Assembly: GCF_900109455.1 (NCBI RefSeq)
Contig: NZ_FOAG01000005.1
Coordinates: 186,001 to 250,000, forward strand
Direction of reading: 5' to 3'
DNA length: 64,000 nt
DNA from: Roseovarius azorensis
GTDB taxonomy: Bacteria; Pseudomonadota; Alphaproteobacteria; Rhodobacterales; Rhodobacteraceae
The translations under genes and the position numbers were made by a program. Positions within the stretch are counted from its first letter, which is position 1, and the number at the start of each line of letters is the position of its first letter. The notes beneath the pieces are model-generated. The model saw only the letters and a program-made list of their open reading frames with translations, made no database searches and was not told the origin of the DNA. Below are positions 54,345 through 63,029 of this stretch, piece by piece.

Positions 54345-55625
54345 ATGAATACCAGAATTCTGCTGGCCGTTGCGGCCACGACGACCGCGCTCAGCGCTGC
54401 CCCCGCGCTGGCGCAGGACTGCACCGTCAAGGTGGGCGTGCTGCATTCGTTATCGGGCACGATGGCGATCTCAGAGACCACGCTCAAGGATACCGTTCTG
54501 ATGCTGGTCGAACAGCAGAACGCCAAGGGCGGGTTGCTGGGCTGCCCGATCGAGGCGGTCGTGGTCGATCCGGCCTCCGACTGGCCGCTCTTCGCCGAGA
54601 AGGCCCGCGAATTGCTGACGGTAAACGAGGTCGATGTGATCTTTGGCTCCTGGACAAGCGTCAGCCGCAAATCGGCCCTGCCGGTTCTGGAGGAACTCAA
54701 CGGGCTGATGTTCTATCCTGTCCAGTATGAAGGCGAGGAATCGTCTAGAAACGTCTTTTACACCGGCGCCGCCCCCAACCAGCAGGCGATCCCGGCGGTG
54801 GATTATTTCCTCGAGGAACTGGGCGTCGAGAGCTTTGCCCTGCTGGGGACCGACTATGTCTATCCCCGCACCACCAACAACATCCTTGATGCCTACCTGA
54901 AATCCAAGGGCGTCGCGACAGAGGATATCTTTGTCAACTACACGCCATTCGGCCATTCCGACTGGGCCACCATCGTCGCTGATGTCGTGGCGCTTGGCGC
55001 AGGTGGCAAGAAGGTGGGCGTGATCTCGACCATCAACGGCGACGCCAATATCGGGTTCTACAAGGAACTGGCCGCTGCGGGCGTCAGCGCCGATGACATC
55101 CCTGTCGTCGCCTTTTCCGTGGGCGAAGAGGAGCTCTCGGGGCTGGATACCACCGAACTCGTCGGCCATCTCGCGGCGTGGAACTATTTTCAATCCGCTG
55201 ATACCGAGATCAACGCCGAATTCGTCAAGGCGTGGAAGGCCCATGCGGGTGAGAACCGCGTGACCAACGACCCGATGGAAGCACATTACATCGGCTTCAA
55301 CATGTGGGTGAACGCGGTCACTGAGGCGGGCACCACCGATGTGGACGCAGTGCGTCAGGCGATGTGGGGGCAGGAGTATCCCAACCTCACCGGCGGCACC
55401 GCTGTGATGCTGCCCAACCATCACCTGACCAAGCCGGTGCTGATCGGCGAGATCCGCGCCGACGGGCAATTCGACATTATCAGTCAGACCGAGGAAGTGG
55501 CTGGCGATGCCTGGACCGACTACCTGCCTGACAGCGCCGTCCTCAAGAGCGACTGGCAGGAACTGGGCTGCGGTATGTACAACACCGAAACCGGAACCTG
55601 CGTTCAGATGACCTCGAACTACTGA
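54345..55625 (+). CDS. urtA: Urea ABC transporter substrate-binding protein
   Basis: A 426-residue periplasmic protein with a Sec signal peptide (cleavage after PALAQ at residue 24). The mature part resembles amide/urea-binding proteins: VKVGVLHSLSGTMAISE, FGSWTSVSRKSALPVLEE and LLGTDYVYPRTTN. It captures urea for the urtBCDE permease and ATPases. The start at 54345 puts the signal peptide at the N-terminus; frames further upstream lack family sequence. The urease genes follow in the same direction. Confidence 0.95.
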   Translation: MNTRILLAVAATTTALSAAPALAQDCTVKVGVLHSLSGTMAISETTLKDTVLMLVEQQNAKGGLLGCPIEAVVVDPASDWPLFAEKARELLTVNEVDVIFGSWTSVSRKSALPVLEELNGLMFYPVQYEGEESSRNVFYTGAAPNQQAIPAVDYFLEELGVESFALLGTDYVYPRTTNNILDAYLKSKGVATEDIFVNYTPFGHSDWATIVADVVALGAGGKKVGVISTINGDANIGFYKELAAAGVSADDIPVVAFSVGEEELSGLDTTELVGHLAAWNYFQSADTEINAEFVKAWKAHAGENRVTNDPMEAHYIGFNMWVNAVTEAGTTDVDAVRQAMWGQEYPNLTGGTAVMLPNHHLTKPVLIGEIRADGQFDIISQTEEVAGDAWTDYLPDSAVLKSDWQELGCGMYNTETGTCVQMTSNY

Positions 55626-55631
55626 GCAGGC

Positions 55632-55653
55632 GCGCGGGGCAAAGGCCCCGCGC
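55632..55653. other. Intercistronic GC hairpin after urtA
   Basis: GCGCGGGGC and GCCCCGCGC form a perfect 9-bp stem with an AAAG loop, 6 bp after the urtA stop in the 59-bp gap before urtB. No U-run follows. It is the clearest example of the hairpins behind binding-protein genes in this window. Confidence 0.6.
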
Positions 55654-55684
55654 CGTTCCTCCCCTCATCAAGGCCTAGATACAG

Positions 55685-57658
55685 ATGTGTTCTCCCGCCT
55701 CTCTCGCCCGTCTCGCGGTGATCGTGACCATCCTTGCCTGCACACCGGCGCTGCGCCCCGGTGTGGCGATTGCGCAAGAGGGTCTGCAACCGCTTTTGCA
55801 GAAGTATCAGGCCGAGATCGCCAAACCCTCGCGCACCACGGTGGACCGGGTTCTGGCGGCGCTGTTGAGGGAGAACCGTCCAGGCACCTCTGAATTCCTG
55901 CGCCGCTGGCAAGATCGCGGGGTCTACGAGCGGCCCGGGGATGGGTTCTTCTTTTACGCCCAAGAGGCGAGCGGCGCCCTGCACCTGATCGACATCGACA
56001 GCGGCGTCGCAGTTGCCGAAGTGACCCGCCGCGAGATCAACCAGATTCGCCCCAATTCCGGGGTGAGGGGGGTAATCGCCGCGGCTCTCGCGCCTTTTGA
56101 GTTGAACGCGCCGGAGCCCGCACGGCGGCAGGCGGCGCTTGATGCCATAGCGCGCAGCGGCGATGCCGACCAGATCGTTCCCCTCGCTGACTCGATTGAT
56201 CACGAACCCGACGCAGTGCTGAAACGTCGCAAGGAGCGCCTTCTGGTGCTGCTCACCGCACAGTTCGGCACGCCTCAATCCGCACGGCTCACGGCAATCA
56301 GCGATCTTGCAGGCGATATTAGCATCGAAGCGCGCAGCGTCCTGAACCAACTGACCGCACGGCAGGCTGGCGTGGCCATCGCCCTGCCAGAGGGCGCCAA
56401 TATCGCGCGCGTACTTGAGGTCGGAGAGGATATATCCGGGACCGAAGCCTATGACCGACTGGTGGGCGCAGGTCTCGCCCCGCCGCGGCAGAGCGCAACA
56501 GATCGACGCGAGGTGCTGGCGCAGCATATCGTTGATGGGGCGGTGGGTGGCGTGCCGCTGCATCAGCTTGATACAGACGCCGCCCGCACTCGCGCCTACG
56601 AGGCGCTGGAAGCGGCAGGTACCGTGCCCGCCCGCGCGGCCGAGAATGAGGTGGCACGCACAGTGGCCGCCCATGTGTTCTACGAAACCTATGTCCAGCC
56701 CGACCCAGAGGTGACCGCCGCCGCCGAGGATGCGCTCGCCACCACCACGCGCACACTCGGTCTCTACCAGACGCTCGATCTGGTGCTGGACGGGCTGTCG
56801 CTCGCCTCGATCTTCTTTCTCGCCGCCATCGGCCTTGCCATCACCTTTGGTGTGATGGGCGTGATCAACATGGCGCATGGCGAATTCATCATGATGGGGG
56901 CCTATACCGGCTATGTCGTGCAGATATTCATCCCCGACTATACATTCAGCCTGATCGTGGCGTTGCCGCTGGCCTTTGCCGTGACCTTCGGCGCGGGCGT
57001 GACGATGGAACGCCTGGTGATCCGTCATCTCTACACCCGCCCGCTGGAAACCCTGCTGGCCACCTTCGGCATCTCCATCGCACTACAACAACTGGCCAAA
57101 AACGTCTTTGGCACGCAAGCGCGACCGCTTACCGCCCCAGATTGGCTGAGCGGGGCGCTGACTCTGAATGACATCGTGAGCATCAGCAATATCCGCGTCG
57201 CGATCTTCGTGCTGTCGCTGATCTTCCTTGCGTTGCTGCTCTTCATCCTCAAACGCACCCGACTGGGCCTCGAGATGCGCGCTGTGACGCAAAACCCAGG
57301 CATGGCGGCCTCGATGGGCATCAACCCGAATCGCATAAACATGCTGACCTTCGGTCTGGGATCGGGCATAGCCGGGATCGCGGGCGTAGCCATCGGCCTT
57401 TACGCGCAAGTCACATCGGAGATGGGTGCCAATTACATCGTCCAGAGCTTCATGACCGTAGTCGTGGGCGGTGTCGGCAATGTCTGGGGCACGCTGGCGG
57501 GTGCCTCGCTCATCGGGTTCCTGCAAAAGGGAATCGAATGGTTCAACCCCTCCAACACGCTGGCGGCGCAAACCTACATGATCCTCTTCATTATCATGTT
57601 CATCCAGTTCCGGCCCAAGGGCATCGTCGCCCTCAAGGGTCGCGCGGCGGGGGACTGA
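55685..57658 (+). CDS. urtB: Urea ABC transporter permease UrtB with N-terminal extracytoplasmic domain
   Basis: A 657-residue protein. A signal-like N-terminus and about 330 soluble residues, probably periplasmic with helical repeats, precede a branched-chain-type permease of about eight helices starting near residue 365. GVINMAHGEFIMMGAYTGY near residue 395 and EMRAVTQNPGMAASMGIN near residue 530 are conserved permease parts. The long N-terminal domain is usual for proteobacterial UrtB. Confidence 0.93.
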   Translation: MCSPASLARLAVIVTILACTPALRPGVAIAQEGLQPLLQKYQAEIAKPSRTTVDRVLAALLRENRPGTSEFLRRWQDRGVYERPGDGFFFYAQEASGALHLIDIDSGVAVAEVTRREINQIRPNSGVRGVIAAALAPFELNAPEPARRQAALDAIARSGDADQIVPLADSIDHEPDAVLKRRKERLLVLLTAQFGTPQSARLTAISDLAGDISIEARSVLNQLTARQAGVAIALPEGANIARVLEVGEDISGTEAYDRLVGAGLAPPRQSATDRREVLAQHIVDGAVGGVPLHQLDTDAARTRAYEALEAAGTVPARAAENEVARTVAAHVFYETYVQPDPEVTAAAEDALATTTRTLGLYQTLDLVLDGLSLASIFFLAAIGLAITFGVMGVINMAHGEFIMMGAYTGYVVQIFIPDYTFSLIVALPLAFAVTFGAGVTMERLVIRHLYTRPLETLLATFGISIALQQLAKNVFGTQARPLTAPDWLSGALTLNDIVSISNIRVAIFVLSLIFLALLLFILKRTRLGLEMRAVTQNPGMAASMGINPNRINMLTFGLGSGIAGIAGVAIGLYAQVTSEMGANYIVQSFMTVVVGGVGNVWGTLAGASLIGFLQKGIEWFNPSNTLAAQTYMILFIIMFIQFRPKGIVALKGRAAGD

Positions 57659-57661
57659 GCC

Positions 57662-58846
57662 ATGAGCGAACCCGAGATTGCTCCGCGCAAGCGGTTTCTG
57701 GCGGAAAACCCGTCGGCCCTGCGGTTCATTGGCTGTCTCGCGCTCTTTACCCTCGGCGTCACGGTTCTTTCCGAGGGGTTCGGACTTGCGTTCCTCTCGA
57801 CCTCGATGGTCAAGATCCTGGGCATGACGCTCTGCCTCTGCCTCATCGCAGTGGCGATGGATGTGGTCTGGGGCTATTGCGGCATCCTAAGCCTCGGGCA
57901 TTTCGCCTTTTTCGGCCTCGGCGGCTATGCCATCGGCATGTGGCTGATGTATGCCCGCACCGAGGGCATCGTGGTCCAGTCGCTCGCCGCCGCACCCATC
58001 CCGCCGACGCCGACCGAGATAGAGAACGCCATCGCCACGCAGATTTTCGGTGTGGTGGGCAGCAACGAGTTGCCATTTGTCTGGGGCTTTGCCCACAGCC
58101 TGCCCCTGCAACTCCTGCTCGTGTTGCTGGTGCCCGGTCTTCTGGCGCTCATCTTCGGCTGGCTGGCGTTTCGCAGCCGTGTGACCGGCGTCTATCTTTC
58201 GATCCTGACGCAGGCCATGACGCTGGCGTTGTCGCTCTATCTCTTTCAGAACGACACCGGGCTGCGCGGCAATAACGGCCTGTCGGGCCTGCAGAACATC
58301 CCCGGGTTGCTGCACCTGTCGCAATCCACTCTGGCGATATGGTTCTTCTGGGCCTCTGCTCTGGCGCTTGGCCTTGGCTACCTGCTCTTTGCCTGGCTGG
58401 TCTCGGGCAAGTTCGGATCGGTCATCCGCGCCATTCGCGACAACGAGGCGCGGGTGCGGTTTCTGGGCTATGATGTAGAGCGCTACAAACTGGTCATTTT
58501 TACCCTCACCGCCGTGGTCTCTGCCATCGCAGGCGCGCTTTATTACCCGCAGGCGGGTATCATCAACCCGGCTGAGATCGCGCCGATTGCGTCCATTTAC
58601 CTTGCTGTATGGGTGGCCATTGGCGGGCGCGGGCGGCTTTATGGTGCGGTCATCGGCGCGGCTGCGGTCTCGCTCTCCTCCAGTTGGTTTACGGGTGGCG
58701 GCGCGCCCAGTATCAACCTCGGCTTCTACACGATCCTCTGGACCGACTGGTGGCTGGTGCTGCTGGGGTTGGGTTTTGTCGCGGTCACGCTCTTCTTTCC
58801 GCGCGGTATCGGCGGGCTCTTTGACTATCTGGTGAGAAAGCCATGA
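57662..58846 (+). CDS. urtC: Urea ABC transporter permease UrtC
   Basis: A 394-residue branched-chain-type permease with about ten helices. WGYCGILSLGHFAFFGLGGYAIGMWL near residue 65 and GSVIRAIRDNEARVRFLGYDV near residue 250 are the family hallmarks. It starts 3 bp after urtB and overlaps urtD by ATGA. With UrtB it forms the urea channel. Confidence 0.93.
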   Translation: MSEPEIAPRKRFLAENPSALRFIGCLALFTLGVTVLSEGFGLAFLSTSMVKILGMTLCLCLIAVAMDVVWGYCGILSLGHFAFFGLGGYAIGMWLMYARTEGIVVQSLAAAPIPPTPTEIENAIATQIFGVVGSNELPFVWGFAHSLPLQLLLVLLVPGLLALIFGWLAFRSRVTGVYLSILTQAMTLALSLYLFQNDTGLRGNNGLSGLQNIPGLLHLSQSTLAIWFFWASALALGLGYLLFAWLVSGKFGSVIRAIRDNEARVRFLGYDVERYKLVIFTLTAVVSAIAGALYYPQAGIINPAEIAPIASIYLAVWVAIGGRGRLYGAVIGAAAVSLSSSWFTGGGAPSINLGFYTILWTDWWLVLLGLGFVAVTLFFPRGIGGLFDYLVRKP

Positions 58847-59583
58847 CCACGCTTCTCGAAGTCTCCGGTATCTCCGTCACCTTCGACGGGTTCCGCGCGA
58901 TCAACAACCTGTCGATCCAGATCGCGGAACCGGAACTGCGCGCCGTCATCGGCCCCAATGGCGCGGGCAAGACGACCTTCATGGACATCGTCACCGGCAA
59001 GACGCGGCCCGATGAGGGCCGTGTGATCTGGGGTGAGAAATCCGTATCGCTTCTCGGGATGAGCGAGAGCCAGATCGCGCGGGCGGGTATCGGGCGCAAG
59101 TTTCAGAAACCCACGGTGTTCGAGACGCAGACCGTGCGCGAGAACCTCGCCATGGCCCTCCACAACAAGCGGGGGCCGTTCGACGTACTCTTCTACAGGC
59201 GTTCCAAGGCGGCTGCTGCGCGCGTTGCCGAACTGGCTGAGGAAATCGGACTATTGGATGCCCTGTCCCGCCGCGCCGGAGAGTTGAGTCACGGACAGAA
59301 GCAATGGCTGGAGATCGGAATGCTTCTGGCTCAGGATCCACGTCTCTTGCTGGTCGACGAACCCGCCGCCGGAATGACCCCGGCAGAGCGCGAACACACC
59401 ACCGACATTCTGAAACGCGCGGCGGAAACACGCGCCGTGGTGGTGATCGAGCATGATATGGAATTTGTCCGTCGCCTTGGCTGCAAGGTCACCGTGCTGC
59501 ACGAAGGGTCTGTCCTGGCCGAGGGCAGTCTCGATCATGTCACCCGGAACCAGCAGGTGATTGATGTCTATCTGGGGAGATGA
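58843..59583 (+). CDS. urtD: Urea ABC transporter ATP-binding protein UrtD
   Basis: A 246-residue ATPase of the LivG type: Walker A GPNGAGKTTFMD, signature ELSHGQKQWLEIGM, Walker B LLLVDEPAAGMT, switch His in VVIEHDMEFV. The signature uses LSHGQ in place of LSGGQ, as in other UrtD proteins. It overlaps urtC and precedes urtE by 3 bp. Confidence 0.93.
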   Translation: MTTLLEVSGISVTFDGFRAINNLSIQIAEPELRAVIGPNGAGKTTFMDIVTGKTRPDEGRVIWGEKSVSLLGMSESQIARAGIGRKFQKPTVFETQTVRENLAMALHNKRGPFDVLFYRRSKAAAARVAELAEEIGLLDALSRRAGELSHGQKQWLEIGMLLAQDPRLLLVDEPAAGMTPAEREHTTDILKRAAETRAVVVIEHDMEFVRRLGCKVTVLHEGSVLAEGSLDHVTRNQQVIDVYLGR

Positions 59584-59586
59584 ACC

Positions 59587-60282
59587 ATGCTGAGCGTCGA
59601 GAACCTGACCCTGCATTACGGGGCCTCACAGATCCTGCATGGTATCAGCCTGACGGCGCGGCCAGGCGCGGTAACGGCGGTGATGGGCACCAATGGCGTG
59701 GGCAAGACCAGCCTCTTGAAGGCCATCGCCGGGCGGCATCCCTATACGGACGGGCGCATCACGCTGGACGGAGCCGAATTGAACCACCTCGGCGCGGCAC
59801 AGGCGGCGCGGGCCGGCATCGGTTATGTCCCGCAGGGGCGCGAGGTGTTTTCGCTCCTCACGGTGGCCGAAAACCTTGAGACCGGCTTTGCGTGCCTGCC
59901 GAAATCCGAGCGCGCGATCCCGCCACGCATCTATGATCTGTTTCCGGTGCTGGCGCAGATGCGAAACCGGCGCGGCGGCGACCTGTCAGGCGGGCAGCAA
60001 CAACAACTTGCCATCGCCCGTGCGCTGATCACAAGGCCCCGCGTGCTGCTGCTCGACGAGCCAACCGAGGGTATCCAACCCAATATCATCAAGCAGATCG
60101 GCGAGGTGATCGCCCTGTTGCGCGACGAGGGTGAGATCGCGATCGTCCTGGTCGAACAGTATTTCGATTTCGCCTATCAGCTGGCGGATCATCTGGTGGT
60201 GCTGAACCGGGGCGAGGTGCGCCTGTCGGAATCTGCCGCTGTGGTCGAGCGTGAGCGGCTCCTGCGCGAAGTGTCGATCTGA
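59587..60282 (+). CDS. urtE: Urea ABC transporter ATP-binding protein UrtE
   Basis: A 231-residue ATPase of the LivF type: Walker A GTNGVGKTSLLK, signature DLSGGQQQQLAIARAL, Walker B VLLLDEPTEGIQPN and VLVEQYFDFAYQLAD with the LivF-like VEQ switch. It completes the urtABCDE importer and leads into the urease genes. Confidence 0.93.
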   Translation: MLSVENLTLHYGASQILHGISLTARPGAVTAVMGTNGVGKTSLLKAIAGRHPYTDGRITLDGAELNHLGAAQAARAGIGYVPQGREVFSLLTVAENLETGFACLPKSERAIPPRIYDLFPVLAQMRNRRGGDLSGGQQQQLAIARALITRPRVLLLDEPTEGIQPNIIKQIGEVIALLRDEGEIAIVLVEQYFDFAYQLADHLVVLNRGEVRLSESAAVVERERLLREVSI

Positions 60283-60410
60283 TGGGCGGCGCGCCTAAAG
60301 TTTGGGCGGTTGAATCCCCCGCGGCGGCGGAAAAACCGCAACCGCCACGCCATGACTGGCAGAAGGACGCAGAGCCGATAGCTTCGGATCGACCAAAACC
60401 GGAATCGCCA

Positions 60411-61223
60411 ATGACCGCCTGCCCCGCCATCCAGCATCAGCGCAGCACGGGTGCCGTGCATGTAAGCCTCCTGCCCGGCCCATCCGGCGCAGGGCTGAAC
60501 CGGCTGCATCAGGCGGGCTCGGCCAGAGCCTTTGTTCATCCGGGTCGGTCGGGACCAGAGGTGGTCTTTCTCAACACCTCCGGCGGATTGGCCGAGGGCG
60601 ACACGCTCGACTACCGCCTGGATCTGGGCACGGCCTGTCGGGCCACGGCCACCACGCAAACCGCCGAACGCGCCTATCGCAGCACCGGATCCCCGGCGCG
60701 CGTCACCGTGTTGCACAGGCTGGCCGAAGGCGCGCATCTCGACTGGCTACCACAGGAAACCATCCTTTTTGACCACAGCGCCCTGCACCGCGAGACAGAG
60801 ATTGATCTGGGCAAGGACGCATCCTGCCTGCTGCTCGAAGCGGTGGTGCTGGGGCGCGCTGCGATGGGCGAGACGCTGAACAGGCTGGCGCTCGACGACC
60901 GCCGCATGGTCCGGCGCACCGGAACCCCCGTGCTGTTCGAGCCACTGCGTATCCACACCGAGGCGCTCGCCGCAGGCCCCGGCATCCTCGCCGGCGCACG
61001 CGCCTTTGCCACGCTGACGCTGGTGGCGCAGGGGGCCGAGGATGCGCTTGGCCCGGTGCGCGCAATGCTGAGCGAACCGGACACATCCGGCGGCGCGTCT
61101 GGCTTTGATGGTAAACTGATCATCCGGCTCATGGCGCGCGATGGGTGGCCGCTGCGACGCCAGATCCTGCGGCTTTTGTCGGTGCTGCGGCCCGGCCCCC
61201 CACCGCAGGTCTGGCAGATATAG
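60411..61223 (+). CDS. ureD: Urease accessory protein UreD
   Basis: A 270-residue urease maturation factor. FLNTSGGLAEGDTLDYRLDLG near residue 50 and TTQTAERAYRS near residue 84 are UreD landmarks. It holds apo-urease during nickel insertion with UreF and UreG, which are not in the window. The start at 60411 matches the family N-terminus (QRSTGAVHV); an ATG at 60282 sharing a base with the urtE stop would add 43 non-conserved residues and remains possible. Confidence 0.9.
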   Translation: MTACPAIQHQRSTGAVHVSLLPGPSGAGLNRLHQAGSARAFVHPGRSGPEVVFLNTSGGLAEGDTLDYRLDLGTACRATATTQTAERAYRSTGSPARVTVLHRLAEGAHLDWLPQETILFDHSALHRETEIDLGKDASCLLLEAVVLGRAAMGETLNRLALDDRRMVRRTGTPVLFEPLRIHTEALAAGPGILAGARAFATLTLVAQGAEDALGPVRAMLSEPDTSGGASGFDGKLIIRLMARDGWPLRRQILRLLSVLRPGPPPQVWQI

Positions 61224-61235
61224 GAGAGCGCGCTG

Positions 61236-61538
61236 ATGAACCTAAGCCCACGAGAGAAGGACAAGTTGCTCGTCAGCCTCGCCGCCATGGTGGCGCGCCG
61301 GCGACTGGCGCGCGGTGTCCGGCTCAACCACCCAGAGGCGGTAGCGCTGATCACCGATTTCGTCGTCGAAGGCGCGCGCGACGGGCGCACTGTCGTCGAT
61401 CTGATGGAGGCAGGGGCGCATGTCGTCACCGCCGATCAATGCATGGAGGGTATTGCCGGGATGATCCATTCCGTTCAGGTCGAGGCCACCTTTCCTGACG
61501 GCACGAAACTTGTCACCGTCCACAACCCCATCCGTTGA
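61236..61538 (+). CDS. ureA: Urease gamma subunit
   Basis: A 100-residue protein, the exact family length. [20 protein letters not shown] at the start and [21 protein letters not shown] near residue 32 are diagnostic. GGAGAG precedes the start. It forms the (alpha beta gamma)3 urease with UreB and UreC. A separate gamma subunit is the usual bacterial form. Confidence 0.96.
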   Translation: MNLSPREKDKLLVSLAAMVARRRLARGVRLNHPEAVALITDFVVEGARDGRTVVDLMEAGAHVVTADQCMEGIAGMIHSVQVEATFPDGTKLVTVHNPIR

Positions 61539-61550
61539 AAGGATCAGATC

Positions 61551-61709
61551 ATGCGTTATCCCATTGCCTTCTTCCTGCTCACCCCGACACTGGCGCTGGC
61601 CGATCCCGGCACGCATCTGCATCCGCACGGGATTGACGCGATCTGGCTGTTCGTCGTGGGCCTGATCGCGCTGACGGGTGGCTATCTTGCCGGGCGGCGG
61701 CGCAGATGA
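61551..61709 (+). CDS. Small signal/TM protein encoded between ureA and ureB
   Basis: A 52-residue ORF missed by length filters. It begins [20 protein letters not shown], a good signal peptide, followed by a His-rich THLHPHG, one transmembrane helix ([16 protein letters not shown]) and an RRRR tail. AAAGGA lies seven bases upstream, and its stop overlaps the ureB start by ATGA, which argues that it is translated and helps ureB translation. Histidines facing the periplasm could bind nickel or another metal; that is inference. I do not recognise a named family. Confidence 0.75.
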   Translation: MRYPIAFFLLTPTLALADPGTHLHPHGIDAIWLFVVGLIALTGGYLAGRRRR

Positions 61710-62014
61710 TCCCGGGAGAGCTGTTCACCGGACCAGGCGAGATCACGCTGAATGCTGGCGCGCCGGTGACGGTGCTGCTGGTCGCCAATACCGGCGACCG
61801 GCCGGTTCAGGTGGGCAGCCACTATCATTTCGCAGAGGCCAATACCGGGTTGTCGTTTGATCGGGACGCGGCGCGCGGTCAACGATTGGACATTCCCGCA
61901 GGCACCGCCGTGCGGTTCGAGCCGGGACAAACACGCGAGGTGCGGCTCATCCCCTATGGTGGCGCGCGGCGGGTGTTCGGGTTCAACCAACGGGTCATGG
62001 GACCGTTGGAATGA
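61706..62014 (+). CDS. ureB: Urease beta subunit
   Basis: A 102-residue beta subunit. [17 protein letters not shown] at the start, [18 protein letters not shown] near residue 33 and GFNQRVMG at the end are diagnostic. Its start is inside the stop of the small membrane ORF (ATGA), with only a weak ribosome binding site of its own, so it is probably translated by coupling. ureC does not follow directly: 1 kb with an opposite-strand gene intervenes. Confidence 0.96.
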   Translation: MIPGELFTGPGEITLNAGAPVTVLLVANTGDRPVQVGSHYHFAEANTGLSFDRDAARGQRLDIPAGTAVRFEPGQTREVRLIPYGGARRVFGFNQRVMGPLE

Positions 62015-62025
62015 CCCTGAGGTCA

Positions 62026-62865
62026 CTAATCCACCGGCGGCAGGCTGCGAAGATAGGCCACAATGGCTCGCGCGTCGCGCTCCGACATCCCGGTATAGAA
62101 CCCGTAGCCCATGGGCGGGGTCATCGCGCTGCCATCGGGGCGGCGGCCGGTGCGGATCATCGCGATGACCTCGTCATCGGTCCAGCGCGCAAGCGCGTGC
62201 GGAGCCGGTGTCAGGTTCGAGGAGATTGCAGGTCCCCAGGGTCCGCTCAGATCGCGCCCGCCTGCGCCAGTCCGGTTTTCATAATCGTGATGGAGGCCCT
62301 CCATCGGCGTGTGGCACTCGATGCAATGCGCGACCGGCCCGGCCAGATAGGCACCGTATTCAACCGTCACACCCGGTTCAGGGGCGTCAACCTTGTCCAG
62401 CGGCGGGCCATAGCTGTCGGGCAGAGGTATGCGATAGACCGACCGCTGCACCTCATTCTCAACAGGCGACACCGCGCGCAGATAGGCTATGATTGCGGTC
62501 AGATCCTCGTCCGAGATGCCGCGATAGAGATCGAAGGGCATGGGCGGACCCAGCACCGTACCGTCGGGGCGGATGCCCTCGCGGATCGCCCGGGCAAGTT
62601 CTGCGTCGGTCCACGCGCCGATCCCAGCAGGGGTGATGTTGGGCGCCCAGGCGTCAAAGGGCGGGATCGACAGGACATGTCGACCGGCCAGTTCCTGCCC
62701 CTCTATCGGTCCGTCGGGATCCATCGGCGTGTGACAGTTGCCGCAGGCCGCCACGTGGCGCACCAGATAGGCACCGCGCTCGAACAGGGTCTCGGCATCT
62801 GCCCGAACCGGCCCGACCATCGCGAGCAAAGCGACACATGTCGCCGCCAGGGCGTTCTCTTTCAT
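62026..62865 (-). CDS. Dihaem c-type cytochrome, opposite strand between ureB and ureC
   Basis: A 279-residue exported cytochrome with two c-type domains. The haem motifs are CGNCHTP near residue 43 and CIECHTP near residue 180, and each domain ends with a Met-containing PPMPFDLY or PPMGYGFY loop that can ligate haem. A Sec signal peptide (MKENALAATCVALLAM, cleavage near VRADA) is present. The start at 62865 has GAGG nine bases upstream; 62880 is an alternative. Such cytochromes (COG2010) often serve periplasmic dehydrogenases, but none is adjacent. Its insertion inside the urease operon, in antisense, is unusual. Confidence 0.9.
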   Translation of the reverse strand: MKENALAATCVALLAMVGPVRADAETLFERGAYLVRHVAACGNCHTPMDPDGPIEGQELAGRHVLSIPPFDAWAPNITPAGIGAWTDAELARAIREGIRPDGTVLGPPMPFDLYRGISDEDLTAIIAYLRAVSPVENEVQRSVYRIPLPDSYGPPLDKVDAPEPGVTVEYGAYLAGPVAHCIECHTPMEGLHHDYENRTGAGGRDLSGPWGPAISSNLTPAPHALARWTDDEVIAMIRTGRRPDGSAMTPPMGYGFYTGMSERDARAIVAYLRSLPPVD

Positions 62866-62883
62866 AATGAATTGCCTCATCAG

Positions 62884-62902
62884 CCGGGCTTCGAAAGCCC
62901 GG
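62884..62902. promoter_or_regulatory. Short hairpin upstream of the cytochrome gene
   Basis: CCGGGCTT and AAGCCCGG form a perfect 8-bp stem with a 3-nt loop, 18 bp upstream of the cytochrome start. It lies in the divergent region between the cytochrome gene and ureC, so it may act on either transcript or as a DNA site. It has no T-run on either side. Confidence 0.4.
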
Positions 62903-63029
62903 TCACTCCCCAAAACGTTGAAAGCATAGCACGAAATGTTCACGAAAACGTGATGATTCTCTTGCCCGGCACGCCGCACGCGACCCGCCCCGAATGCCAC
63001 CTCATGTCCGATCTGCCAGGATAGCTATC

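Noticed and set aside
62866-63000. N-terminal extension of the cytochrome gene
   Set aside because: It would bury the signal peptide and overlap the upstream hairpin; the ATG at 62865 has a ribosome binding site and exposes the signal peptide.
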